Shown here: in pieces, positions 44,553 to 52,202 of the stretch
Position numbering within the stretch: the stretch's first letter is position 1
How the letters are laid out: each line of letters opens with the position of its first letter
NCBI RefSeq assembly: GCF_900187565.1
Contig: NZ_FYED01000006.1
Location: 1 to 64,000, forward strand
Direction of reading: 5' to 3'
DNA: 64,000 bases
Source of the DNA: Pseudomonas sp. Irchel 3A7
GTDB lineage: Bacteria; Pseudomonadota; Gammaproteobacteria; Pseudomonadales; Pseudomonadaceae
The notes under the pieces: model-generated
Told to the model about the DNA's origin: nothing
Database searches by the model: none
Seen by the model: only the letters and a program-made list of their open reading frames with translations
Translations under genes and position numbers: made by a program

Positions 44553-46634
44553 ATGCTCATCGGTAGTTATTCCCCCACGCTGGTTATCATCTCGCTCTGT
44601 GTCGCGATTCTCGCTTCATACACGGCGCTCGACCTGACCGGGCGTATCGCCACCGCCAAGGGGCGTGCCGTGCATTTATGGACAGCGGGCGGCGCTTTCG
44701 CCATGGGCGTCGGCGTGTGGTCGATGCATTTTATCGGCATGCTCGCGTTCAAGCTGCCAATCGACCTGGGTTACGACGTCTCCCTTACGTTGTTGTCGCT
44801 GCTGATCGGTATCCTGTCCTGCGGTTTTGCCCTGTGGCTGGTCAGTCAGCCGCAATTGCCGGCCTCGCAACTGGCGTTCGGCGCATTGGCCATGGGCGCG
44901 GGGATCAGCGCCATGCATTACACCGGCATGGCCGCCATGCGCATGCAGCCGGGGATCGATTACGACCCGACGCTCTTCAGCGCCTCGTTGCTGATTGCGG
45001 TTGGCGCGTCCGGGGCGGCCTTATGGATTGCGTTTCATCTGCGTCAGCACACGCCCCATGTGCGCCTGATCCGCGGCGGCGCAGCGGTGATCATGGGGAT
45101 TGCCATCGTCGGCATGCACTACACCGGCATGGCGGCGGCTCGTTTTCCCGATGGCAGTTTCTGCGGTGCAGCCAGCAACGGTCTGAACGGCAATGGCCTG
45201 GACAACCTGGTGCTGATCACCACGTTGGCGGTGCTGAGCATCGCCTTGCTGACCTCGATCCTCGATGCGCGCCTGGAAGCCCGCACCGCCAGCCTGGCCT
45301 TGTCACTGACCGAAGCCAACCGCGAATTGACCCAACTGGCCCTGCACGACACCCTGACCGGCCTGCCGAATCGCGTGTTGCTGGCTGACCGCATCGATCA
45401 GGCGATGTCCCGTGTGGACGCCGAGGGCGGCTGTTTTGCGTTGATGTTCATCGATCTGGATGGCTTCAAACCAGTCAACGACGCCTTCGGCCATCACATG
45501 GGCGACCAGCTGTTGCGTGAAGTCAGCCTGCGGTTGCGCGAGGATTTGCGCAGTCAGGACACCCTGGCGCGTATCGGCGGCGACGAGTTCGTGCTGCTGG
45601 TGCAATTGAGCGAACAGAATGACGCGATGAACCTGGCGGCGCGTCAGGTCGGGTTGATCGCGCGTTCGTTCCGCGTCGCCGAACACGATCTGCAAATCTC
45701 CGCCAGCGTCGGCATTGCGCTCTATCCGGGCAATGGTCAGACCGCCCATGAATTGCTGATGAATGCAGACGCCGCGATGTACCACGCCAAGGGCGCGGGC
45801 AAAAACGGCTACAGCTTCTTTGACGCCTCGATGAACGGCAACGCGCGCAAGCAGCTGCAACTGTTGCAAGACCTGCGCAACGCTGTCGAGCAACAACAGT
45901 TCAGCCTGTATTACCAGCCCAAGTTCGACGCCAATAACGGCAAGCCCGTCGGCGCCGAAGCGTTGCTGCGCTGGGAACACCCGACCCAGGGCATGCTGCT
46001 GCCGGACAAGTTCATTGAACTGGCGGAGAAGACCGGGCTGATCATCCCGATTGGCGATTGGGTGCTCAACGAAGCCTGCCGGCAGATGCGCGAGTGGTAC
46101 GTCCTCGGCTACACCGACTGGCGCATTGCGGTGAACCTCTCGGCCTTGCAGTTTTGCCACGCCGGGTTGGTGCAGAGCGTGGCCAGGGCCCTGGCCACGC
46201 ACCACTTGCCGGCCAACAGCCTGACCCTGGAAATTACCGAAACGACTGCCATGAGTGATGCCGATGCGAGCATGACAGTGCTGCAGGAGCTGTCGGAAAT
46301 GGGTGTCGATCTGTCCATCGATGACTTCGGTACCGGTTATTCGAGCCTGATGTACCTCAAGCGCCTGCCGGCCAATGAGCTGAAGATCGACCGCGGATTC
46401 GTGCGTGACCTGGAGCGTGACAGCGACGATGCCGCCATCGTTTCCGCCATCGTCGCCCTCGGTCAGGCGCTGGGCCTGCGTATCGTCGCTGAAGGCGTGG
46501 AGACCGGCGTGCAGCAGGACTTCCTGACTCAACTCGGTTGCGATTCGTTGCAGGGCTATTTGCTCGGGCATCCGCTGCCGGCTGAACGGTTCATGAAGGA
46601 GATTCACCGTTCTGAGCAGTTGGCGCTGGCCTGA
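44553..46634 (+). CDS. MHYT-GGDEF-EAL c-di-GMP signalling protein
   Basis: The 693-residue protein has seven N-terminal helices with MHYT repeats (WSMHFIGM, SAMHYTGMAA, VGMHYTGMAA), a membrane sensor proposed to bind copper and sense a gas. A GGDEF domain follows, with DTLTGLPNR, FIDLDGFKPVND and intact RIGGDEF; an RxxD inhibitory site (RSQD) stands five residues before it. The EAL domain is complete: GAEALLRWEHP, LTLEITETTAM, SIDDFGTGYSSL and IVAEGVET. Both enzyme activities may be present. The ATG at 44553 fits family starts (MLIGSYSPTL); a GTG at 44538 is an alternative. Neighbours give no hint of the signal. Confidence 0.9.
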   Translation: MLIGSYSPTLVIISLCVAILASYTALDLTGRIATAKGRAVHLWTAGGAFAMGVGVWSMHFIGMLAFKLPIDLGYDVSLTLLSLLIGILSCGFALWLVSQPQLPASQLAFGALAMGAGISAMHYTGMAAMRMQPGIDYDPTLFSASLLIAVGASGAALWIAFHLRQHTPHVRLIRGGAAVIMGIAIVGMHYTGMAAARFPDGSFCGAASNGLNGNGLDNLVLITTLAVLSIALLTSILDARLEARTASLALSLTEANRELTQLALHDTLTGLPNRVLLADRIDQAMSRVDAEGGCFALMFIDLDGFKPVNDAFGHHMGDQLLREVSLRLREDLRSQDTLARIGGDEFVLLVQLSEQNDAMNLAARQVGLIARSFRVAEHDLQISASVGIALYPGNGQTAHELLMNADAAMYHAKGAGKNGYSFFDASMNGNARKQLQLLQDLRNAVEQQQFSLYYQPKFDANNGKPVGAEALLRWEHPTQGMLLPDKFIELAEKTGLIIPIGDWVLNEACRQMREWYVLGYTDWRIAVNLSALQFCHAGLVQSVARALATHHLPANSLTLEITETTAMSDADASMTVLQELSEMGVDLSIDDFGTGYSSLMYLKRLPANELKIDRGFVRDLERDSDDAAIVSAIVALGQALGLRIVAEGVETGVQQDFLTQLGCDSLQGYLLGHPLPAERFMKEIHRSEQLALA

Positions 46635-46651
46635 TAGACCGCGTTATCGTT

Positions 46652-46718
46652 CATCGCGGGCAAGCCACGCTCCCACAGGATATGCAAAACCTGTGGGAGC
46701 CGGGCTTGCCCGCGATGG
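46652..46718. repeat. REPIN of the GCGGGCAAGCC variant
   Basis: CATCGCGGGCAAGCCACGCT at 46652 and AGCCGGGCTTGCCCGCGATG ending at 46718 are near-perfect inverted arms with a short loop. It is intermediate between the families seen at 14245 and 10851. Confidence 0.85.
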
Positions 46719-46811
46719 CGTCCGGGCAAACACCACCGAAGCCATGCAAAAACCGAAAAGGCCGGTTATTCTTCCCCCCGACCGCATACGCTTGAAACGG
46801 GGAAAGCTTGC

Positions 46812-47558
46812 ATGGAAAAAGTCATTGTCATCACCGGCGGCAGTCGCGGCATTGGCGCCGCCACAGCCCTGTTGGCCGCCGAGCAAGGCTATCGGATCTG
46901 CATCAACTATCAGTCTGACGAAGAGGCCGCGCAAGGTGTGCTGGAGCAAGTCCGTGCCTTGGGTGCGCAAGCCATTGCAGTGCGCGCCGATGTCAGCATC
47001 GAAGATGAAGTGATCGCGCTGTTTCATCGCGTGGACAACGAACTGGGGCGGGTCACGGCGCTGGTGAACAATGCCGGCACCGTGGGGCACAAGTCCCGGG
47101 TCGACGAAATGTCCGAATTCCGCATTCTGAAAATCCTCAAGACCAATGTGCTGGCGCCGGTCCTGTGCGCCAAGCACGCGATCCTGCGCATGTCGCCCAA
47201 GCACGGCGGGCAGGGCGGCAGCATCGTCAACGTGTCTTCGGTCGCCGCACGGCTCGGTTCCCCCAACGAGTACGTCGACTACGCCGCCTCCAAAGGCGCG
47301 CTCGACACCTTCACCATCGGCCTGTCCAAGGAAGTGGCGGGTGAGGGGATTCGCGTCAACGCGGTGCGACCGGGTTACATCTACACCGATTTCCACGCGC
47401 TGAGCGGCGATCCGGATCGAGTCAGCAAACTTGAATCGGCCATCCCCATGGCCCGGGGCGGGCGGCCGGATGAAGTGGCCGAGGCGATTGTCTGGTTGCT
47501 GTCGGACAAGGCTTCTTATGCGACCGGGACTTTTGTTGATCTGGGTGGTGGGCGTTAG
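46812..47558 (+). CDS. Short-chain dehydrogenase/reductase
   Basis: The 248-residue protein is a classical SDR. TGGSRGIG is the cofactor loop (residues 8-15), NNAG lies near 87, and the catalytic residues appear as VNVSS and YVDYAASKGA with Tyr-x-x-x-Lys. VNAVRPGYIYTDFHA follows, and the C-terminus VDLGGGR is standard. It is an NAD(P)-dependent oxidoreductase of the glucose-dehydrogenase-like (YgfF) branch, with unknown substrate. GGGGAAAG precedes the ATG. It is a single gene between two REPINs, convergent with the second MocR regulator. Confidence 0.9.
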   Translation: MEKVIVITGGSRGIGAATALLAAEQGYRICINYQSDEEAAQGVLEQVRALGAQAIAVRADVSIEDEVIALFHRVDNELGRVTALVNNAGTVGHKSRVDEMSEFRILKILKTNVLAPVLCAKHAILRMSPKHGGQGGSIVNVSSVAARLGSPNEYVDYAASKGALDTFTIGLSKEVAGEGIRVNAVRPGYIYTDFHALSGDPDRVSKLESAIPMARGGRPDEVAEAIVWLLSDKASYATGTFVDLGGGR

Positions 47559-47586
47559 GCATTGGATTGACTTAATCTCAACCGCC

Positions 47587-47657
47587 GCTTTCGCGAGCAG
47601 GCTCGCTCCCACAGTTGATCGCGTACCCCTGTGGGAGCGAGCCTGCTCGCGAAGGCG
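47587..47657. repeat. REPIN, GTGGGAGCGAGC family, short loop
   Basis: CTTTCGCGAGCAGGCTCGCT and its complement ending near 47657 flank a 15-nt loop. It lies between the convergent SDR and MocR genes. Confidence 0.92.
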
Positions 47658-47680
47658 GCGGTCCAAACAACATCAAATCA

Positions 47681-49090
47681 TCAGAACGACCGCACAATCC
47701 GCCCCAACGTCTCCATCGCCTTTTCCGCGTCTTCCGTCCACGGGCTGCCGTAATTCAACCGAATACAATTCCTGAACCGTTGGGCCGGCGAAAAAATCGG
47801 CCCCGGCGCGATGCTGATCCCTTGCGCCAGTGCCATCTGGAACAACTTCAACGAATCCATCTGCGCCGGCAGTTCCAGCCACAGGAAGTAGCCGCCGGCC
47901 GGTTGGCTGACGCGGGTATCGGCCGGGAAATAGCGGGCAATGGCCGACAGCATGGCGCTTTGCTGTTCCTCCAGGGCGTAACGCAGTTTGCGCAGGTGCC
48001 GGTCATAGCCGCCGTGTTGCAGGTAATCGGCAATGGCGGCCTGGGCCGGCATCGAGGCGCACAGCGAGGTCATGAGCTTCAGGCGTTCGATTTTCTGCGC
48101 ATAACGCCCGGCGGCCACCCAGCCGACGCGGTAGCCCGGGGCCAGGCTCTTGGCGAACGAACCGCAATGCATCACCAGCCCTTCGGTATCGAACGCCTTG
48201 GCCGGCTTCGGTGCCTGCTGGCCGTAGTACAGCTCGGCGTAGACATCGTCCTCGATCAACGGGACCTGATGCTGACGCAGCAGCTCGACAAGCTCCTGTT
48301 TCTTCGCTTCAGGCATGGTCGCGCCCATGGGGTTCTGGAAACTGGTCATGCACCAGCAGGCCTTGATCGGGTGCCGTTCCAGGGTTTGCGCCAGGACGCC
48401 GAGGTCGATGCCGTCGCGCGGGTGCACCGGGATTTCCACGGCTTTGAGCTTCAGCCGCTCCAGAATCTGCAGGCAGGCATAGAAGGCCGGGGCCTCGATG
48501 GCCACCAGGTCGCCAGGTTGGGTCACGGCTTGCAGACACAGGTTCAGCGCTTCCAGGGCGCCGTTGGTGATCAGCAGTTCTTCCATCGGCAGCATCAGCC
48601 CGCCGACCATGTAGCGCAGGGCGATTTGCCGGCGCAGTTGCGGGTTGCCCGGTGACATGTCGGTGACCACCATGCGCGGGTCCATCTCGCGGCTGGCGCT
48701 GGCCAGCGAGCGTGACAGCCGTTGCAGCGGAAACAGCGTCGGGCTGGGGAATGCCGAGCCGAAGGGCACGGTGTTCGGGTCCTTGATCGAGTCGAGGACC
48801 GAGAACACCAGCTCGCTGACGTCGACTTCGGTGGATTCGTTGACCTGGCTGCTGATGACCGGCTCGGAAAACGGCCGTGGCGCATGGGCGTTGACGAAGT
48901 AGCCGGAGCGCGGCCGGGCGCGGATCAGGCCACGACGTTCGAGCAGGTAATAGGCCTGGAACACCGTGGACGGGCTGACGCCGTAGGTCTGGCTGGCGTA
49001 GCGCACCGACGGCACGCGCTGGCCGGGGCCGAGGACGCCGGAGCGGATCAGTTCAGCGATGTCGTCGGCGAATTTTTCGTAGCGTTTCAT
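47681..49090 (-). CDS. Second MocR-family regulator
   Basis: The 469-residue protein has an N-terminal winged helix (FADDIAELIRSGVLGPGQRV, then SVRYASQTYGVSPSTVFQAY) and a class I aminotransferase domain. The PLP lysine is in GSFAKSLAPGYRVGW near residue 313 and LIEDDVYAELYYG carries the cofactor aspartate. The order ccoG then this gene on one strand recalls, from memory, P. aeruginosa PA4131-PA4132, which lie next to orphan ccoN and the nitrite/sulfite reductase. In this window those partners are 40 kb away. It is only distantly similar to the MocR at 603-2036. Confidence 0.9.
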   Translation of the reverse strand: MKRYEKFADDIAELIRSGVLGPGQRVPSVRYASQTYGVSPSTVFQAYYLLERRGLIRARPRSGYFVNAHAPRPFSEPVISSQVNESTEVDVSELVFSVLDSIKDPNTVPFGSAFPSPTLFPLQRLSRSLASASREMDPRMVVTDMSPGNPQLRRQIALRYMVGGLMLPMEELLITNGALEALNLCLQAVTQPGDLVAIEAPAFYACLQILERLKLKAVEIPVHPRDGIDLGVLAQTLERHPIKACWCMTSFQNPMGATMPEAKKQELVELLRQHQVPLIEDDVYAELYYGQQAPKPAKAFDTEGLVMHCGSFAKSLAPGYRVGWVAAGRYAQKIERLKLMTSLCASMPAQAAIADYLQHGGYDRHLRKLRYALEEQQSAMLSAIARYFPADTRVSQPAGGYFLWLELPAQMDSLKLFQMALAQGISIAPGPIFSPAQRFRNCIRLNYGSPWTEDAEKAMETLGRIVRSF

Positions 49091-49124
49091 CGAGTGCCCG
49101 ATATGTGTCTATCAGAAATTACGT

Positions 49125-49208
49125 GGTGCCCTCATTCGCGAGCAGGCTCGCTCCCACAGGGATATGCGGTCAACTGTGGGAGCGAGCCTGCTCGCGAATG
49201 AGGGCACC
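49125..49208. repeat. REPIN with 35-bp perfect arms between ccoG and the MocR gene
   Basis: The left arm (49125-49159, starting GGTGCCCTCATTCGCGAG) and right arm (49174-49208) are exact reverse complements of 35 nt around a 14-nt loop. It is the longest perfect palindrome noticed in the window. Its extension beyond the core (GGTGCCCTCA) is unique to this copy. Confidence 0.95.
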
Positions 49209-49221
49209 GCAGTCTAAGGGA

Positions 49222-50652
49222 TCAACGGTTCAGCGGCGCAACAAACCGGCTTTTCGCCACGCTGAAAATGCCGGGCTCATCGCTGTCGACGATCTTGAAG
49301 CTGATGCTCTGCGAGCTGCTGCTTGGCCGTTCCGTCGTCATCGCTACTGATACCGGCACATCGACGATCTCGCCGGGCGCCAGGCTCAGTTCGGACTTGC
49401 CTTGCAACTGGAAGCCGTCGCCGTCGACCAGGGTCAGGTGGTAGTCCTGGCGCAGCTGGGTCTTGTTGATGACCTTCAAGCTGTAGATGTTTTCGATCTG
49501 CCCCTGACTGTTCTCGCGGAACAGGCCCCGGTCCTTGCTCACGTCCAGCGACACCATCGGCCGCTCCATCAGCGCGACCACCAGCGCCGCGATCATCACC
49601 AGCAGCACGGTGGTGTAGCCGATCAAGCGTGGCCGCAGCAGGTGAGTCTTGCCGCCCTGCAACTGATGCTCCGAGGTGTAGCTGATCAAGCCGCGTTCGT
49701 AGCCCATTTTGTCCATGATCGAATCGCAGGCGTCGATGCACGCCGCACAACCGATGCATTCCATCTGCAAGCCGTCGCGGATGTCGATGCCGGTGGGGCA
49801 GACCTGGACGCAGACTTGGCAATCGATGCAATCGCCCAGGCCGACTTCCGCCGGTTTGACCTCGCGTTTGCGCGGGCCACGGTTTTCGCCACGGGCGACG
49901 TCGTAGGAGATGGTCAGGGTGTCTTTGTCGAACATCACGCTCTGGAACCGCGCATAGGGGCACATGTGCATGCACACCGCTTCGCGCAGCCAACCGGCAT
50001 TGATGTAAGTGGCGCCGGTGAAGAACAACACCCAGAACAGGCTGACGCCACCCATCTGCAAGGTCAGCAGCTCTTCGGCCAACGGGCGGATCGGCGTGAA
50101 GTAACCGACGAAGGTCAGGCCGGTCAGCAGGCTGATCGCCAGCCACAAAGTGTGTTTGGCCGAGCGGCGCATCAACTTGTTCAGGCCCCAGGGCGCGGCT
50201 TGCAACTTGATGCGCTGGTTGCGTTCGCCTTCGGTGATTTTCTCGCACCACATGAAGATCCAGGTCCAGGAGCTCTGTGGGCAGGTGTAGCCGCACCAGA
50301 CCCGTCCGGCGAATACGGTGATCGCAAACAGACCGAATGCGGCGATGATCAGCAGCGCCGAAAGCAGGATGAAATCCTGCGGCCAGAACGTCGCGCCAAA
50401 GATGTGGAATTTGCTTTCGGAAAGGTCCCAGAGTACCGCCTGGCGGCCGCCCCAGTTCAACCACACCGTGCCGAAGAACAGCAGGAACAGGAAGCCTGCG
50501 CCGCTGATGCGCAGGTTACGGAACAGGCCGGTGAAGCTGCGGGTGTGGATCAGGTTGTCACTGGTCTTGACCTTCATCTTTGGGCGTGAAGGTTCATGAA
50601 TCTTGACTGGCGTGGTGCTTTCTACGGTTCGGACGGGGATTAGCTCGCTCAT
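49222..50652 (-). CDS. ccoG: Cytochrome oxidase assembly protein CcoG (FixG/RdxA family)
   Basis: The 476-residue protein has a polar N-terminus, several membrane helices (LFLLFFGTVWLNW and others) and an internal CGYTCPQSSWTWIF motif. Two ferredoxin-like cluster motifs follow (CIDCQVCVQVCPTGIDI and CIGCAACIDACD), then a C-terminal Ig-like FixG domain. CcoG reduces copper for cbb3 oxidase assembly. The start at 50652 gives the usual MSEL-type N-terminus, and the ribosome-binding site is modest. No ccoNOP, ccoI or ccoS genes adjoin, so this is an isolated ccoG, perhaps related functionally to the orphan ccoN at 6150. Confidence 0.93.
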   Translation of the reverse strand: MSELIPVRTVESTTPVKIHEPSRPKMKVKTSDNLIHTRSFTGLFRNLRISGAGFLFLLFFGTVWLNWGGRQAVLWDLSESKFHIFGATFWPQDFILLSALLIIAAFGLFAITVFAGRVWCGYTCPQSSWTWIFMWCEKITEGERNQRIKLQAAPWGLNKLMRRSAKHTLWLAISLLTGLTFVGYFTPIRPLAEELLTLQMGGVSLFWVLFFTGATYINAGWLREAVCMHMCPYARFQSVMFDKDTLTISYDVARGENRGPRKREVKPAEVGLGDCIDCQVCVQVCPTGIDIRDGLQMECIGCAACIDACDSIMDKMGYERGLISYTSEHQLQGGKTHLLRPRLIGYTTVLLVMIAALVVALMERPMVSLDVSKDRGLFRENSQGQIENIYSLKVINKTQLRQDYHLTLVDGDGFQLQGKSELSLAPGEIVDVPVSVAMTTERPSSSSQSISFKIVDSDEPGIFSVAKSRFVAPLNR

Positions 50653-50847
50653 GGTCTTTCGCTCATCAGCCTCCATCAGGCATGAGCACTATGAGCGGCG
50701 ATCTGATTGCATAACAGACTCAGGTATTGCAATAAAAACCGGATCAGATGGTTTCTGAAGGCTGGCATGCGACAAGTTGAAGCACCCGTCGCGGCGGGAC
50801 GCAAACGCCTATACCAGGCGCTTGCGGAGGTTGTTGATGCGGGTCAG

Positions 50848-51081
50848 TCAAATCACCGAATCACTGTCCGTAGCCTTCAAATGCCGGCGACCATCCACCG
50901 CGCCTGCTACGGTCAATGCGTCGGCTTCTGCTTCGGTGATGTAGATGCGCTGGCCGTTGAGGTCTACCGCTGACATGGCTTTGTCACTGTCAGTGATGAT
51001 GGTCACATCGGGGCACAGGCGAATTTCCTCGCCATTTTCAGTGGTAAAGAAACAGGTCTGGTTCTGGATGCGTACGGACAT
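50848..51081 (-). CDS. Small DUF3203-like protein
   Basis: The 77-residue protein starts MSVRIQNQTCFFTTENGEE, continues with VTIITDSDKAMSAVDLNGQR, and has the conserved-looking helix YITEAEADALTVAGAVDGR. This matches my memory of DUF3203, a small family mainly in Pseudomonas with no known function. No signal peptide is seen. The ribosome-binding region AAAAGGATCACGTC precedes the ATG. It is divergent from the MgtC gene and 195 nt from ccoG. Confidence 0.65.
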   Translation of the reverse strand: MSVRIQNQTCFFTTENGEEIRLCPDVTIITDSDKAMSAVDLNGQRIYITEAEADALTVAGAVDGRRHLKATDSDSVI

Positions 51082-51200
51082 GACGTGATCCTTTTTTGCG
51101 ACGGGTTACACGTTAGGGCATTGGCACCGACTATCGTTCTGTGCAACCGATTAATGGTCGGCGCGGTCCATCTTCCATAGCCCTTCACAAGGACAGCGCC

Positions 51201-51704
51201 ATGAACGCCTGGTGGCATGAAGTCTGGGTGACCCTGCAAGCAGAATTTGCCGACATCGGCGATGCCTCGCAACTGACCCGTATTACCGTGCGCCTGCTGA
51301 TGGCGGCGGTGCTGGGCGGGATTCTTGGTTTTGAACGCGAACACAAGGGCAAGGCCGCGGGCGTGCGCACCCACATGCTGGTGGCACTCGGCGCGGCGCT
51401 GTTCGTGCTGGTGCCGCAGATGTCCGGTTCCCAGGCGGATGCCATGAGCCGGGTGGTGCAGGGGGTGATCGCCGGGATCGGTTTTCTCGGTGCCGGGACC
51501 ATACTGAAGAACCAGGACGGTGATGAGGGCCACGTCAAAGGCCTGACCACGGCCGCCGGATTGTGGATGACCGCCGCCATCGGCGTTTCGGCCGGATTGG
51601 GCCGGGAGGCGACAGCGGTACTCAGTACGTTCCTGGCGTTACTGATCCTCGGCGTAATGCCGATGATTGTGAACAGGTTCGAAAAGGACCGCGACTCCTC
51701 GTAG
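51201..51704 (+). CDS. MgtC/SapB family membrane protein
   Basis: The 167-residue protein has four to five hydrophobic helices with the MgtC core: RLLMAAVLGGILGFERE with the conserved Arg-Glu, KAAGVRTHMLVALGAALF, VVQGVIAGIGFLGAG, and GLTTAAGLWMTAAIGVSAG. It lacks the C-terminal ACT-like domain of virulence MgtC and is of the short SapB type. The function in free-living bacteria is unclear; a link to magnesium or membrane-potential homeostasis is family knowledge only. AAGGACAG precedes the ATG at 51201, preferred over 51141. Confidence 0.88.
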   Translation: MNAWWHEVWVTLQAEFADIGDASQLTRITVRLLMAAVLGGILGFEREHKGKAAGVRTHMLVALGAALFVLVPQMSGSQADAMSRVVQGVIAGIGFLGAGTILKNQDGDEGHVKGLTTAAGLWMTAAIGVSAGLGREATAVLSTFLALLILGVMPMIVNRFEKDRDSS

Positions 51705-51721
51705 GCGTCACGCTGCCATTT

Positions 51722-51818
51722 CCTGTGGGAGCGAGCCTGCTCGCGAAGAGGCCGGGACATCCGCCGCCTCTGTCATGGCAGGAATACCGTCATCGCGAGC
51801 AGGCTCGCTCCCACAGGG
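51722..51818. repeat. REPIN, GTGGGAGCGAGC family, long spacer
   Basis: CCTGTGGGAGCGAGCCTGCT at 51722 and the complement ending at 51818 enclose a 46-nt spacer. The spacer is more diverged than those of the other long copies. It lies between the MgtC gene and the small proline-rich gene (convergent). Confidence 0.92.
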
Positions 51819-51831
51819 GATGTGTGGAAAT

Positions 51832-51996
51832 TCAGGGATTGACGATCACCGGCGGCATGGTCGTCGGCGGTTCTTCCCGGGGTGGCGGGGTGCTGCCTGG
51901 CGGCTCTTGTTCGGGCACGGGTTGCGGATCGGTCGGCGGGATCACCGGATCGTCGATGTTCGGGTCGGGGGTTTTGGCGGGGAATGGATTGGTCAT
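51832..51996 (-). CDS. Small proline-rich protein, 54 aa
   Basis: The minus strand encodes a 54-residue protein beginning MTNPFPAKTPDPNIDDPVIP and ending MPPVIVNP. Over one third of residues are proline, with many Glu and Asp, so it is an unfolded acidic peptide. GGAGG stands 8 nt before the ATG, which strongly supports translation. No signal peptide or cysteine is seen. I recall similar small Pro-rich hypothetical proteins in fluorescent pseudomonads but know no function. It lies upstream of, and divergent from, glgE. Confidence 0.65.
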   Translation of the reverse strand: MTNPFPAKTPDPNIDDPVIPPTDPQPVPEQEPPGSTPPPREEPPTTMPPVIVNP

Positions 51997-52084
51997 CGTT
52001 CAAGCCTCCAGTGGCACATGGCGTGAGTCGTGCTTAAGTTGGTTGACCGCCGTGCGAGGGATTTGATTCCAGTCAATTGCCGAT

Positions 52085-52112
52085 GAACTTTTGCACGCAC
52101 CAGTCGCTCGGA
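52085..52112 (+). promoter_or_regulatory. Possible AlgU (sigma-E type) promoter before glgE
   Basis: GAACTT at 52085-52090 matches the AlgU -35 exactly. After 17 nt comes TCGGA, one base from the TCTGA -10. It lies about 91-118 nt upstream of the glgE ATG. Control by AlgU would fit osmotic-stress trehalose synthesis, but the site is a visual match only. Confidence 0.4.
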
Positions 52113-52202
52113 ACCTAAGTGAGTTCATTCGGCGAGGGATCTACCGATGTGGATGACGATCAGACACAAGAGCGTCCTTGGGGCGTAAAGGAGAGATGCT
52201 CG

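Noticed and set aside
46644..47666. 340-codon antisense frame over the SDR gene
   Set aside because: It begins with REP-derived peptide (REQARSHRG, GASLLAK) and lacks domain features, while the plus strand has the full SDR motif set.
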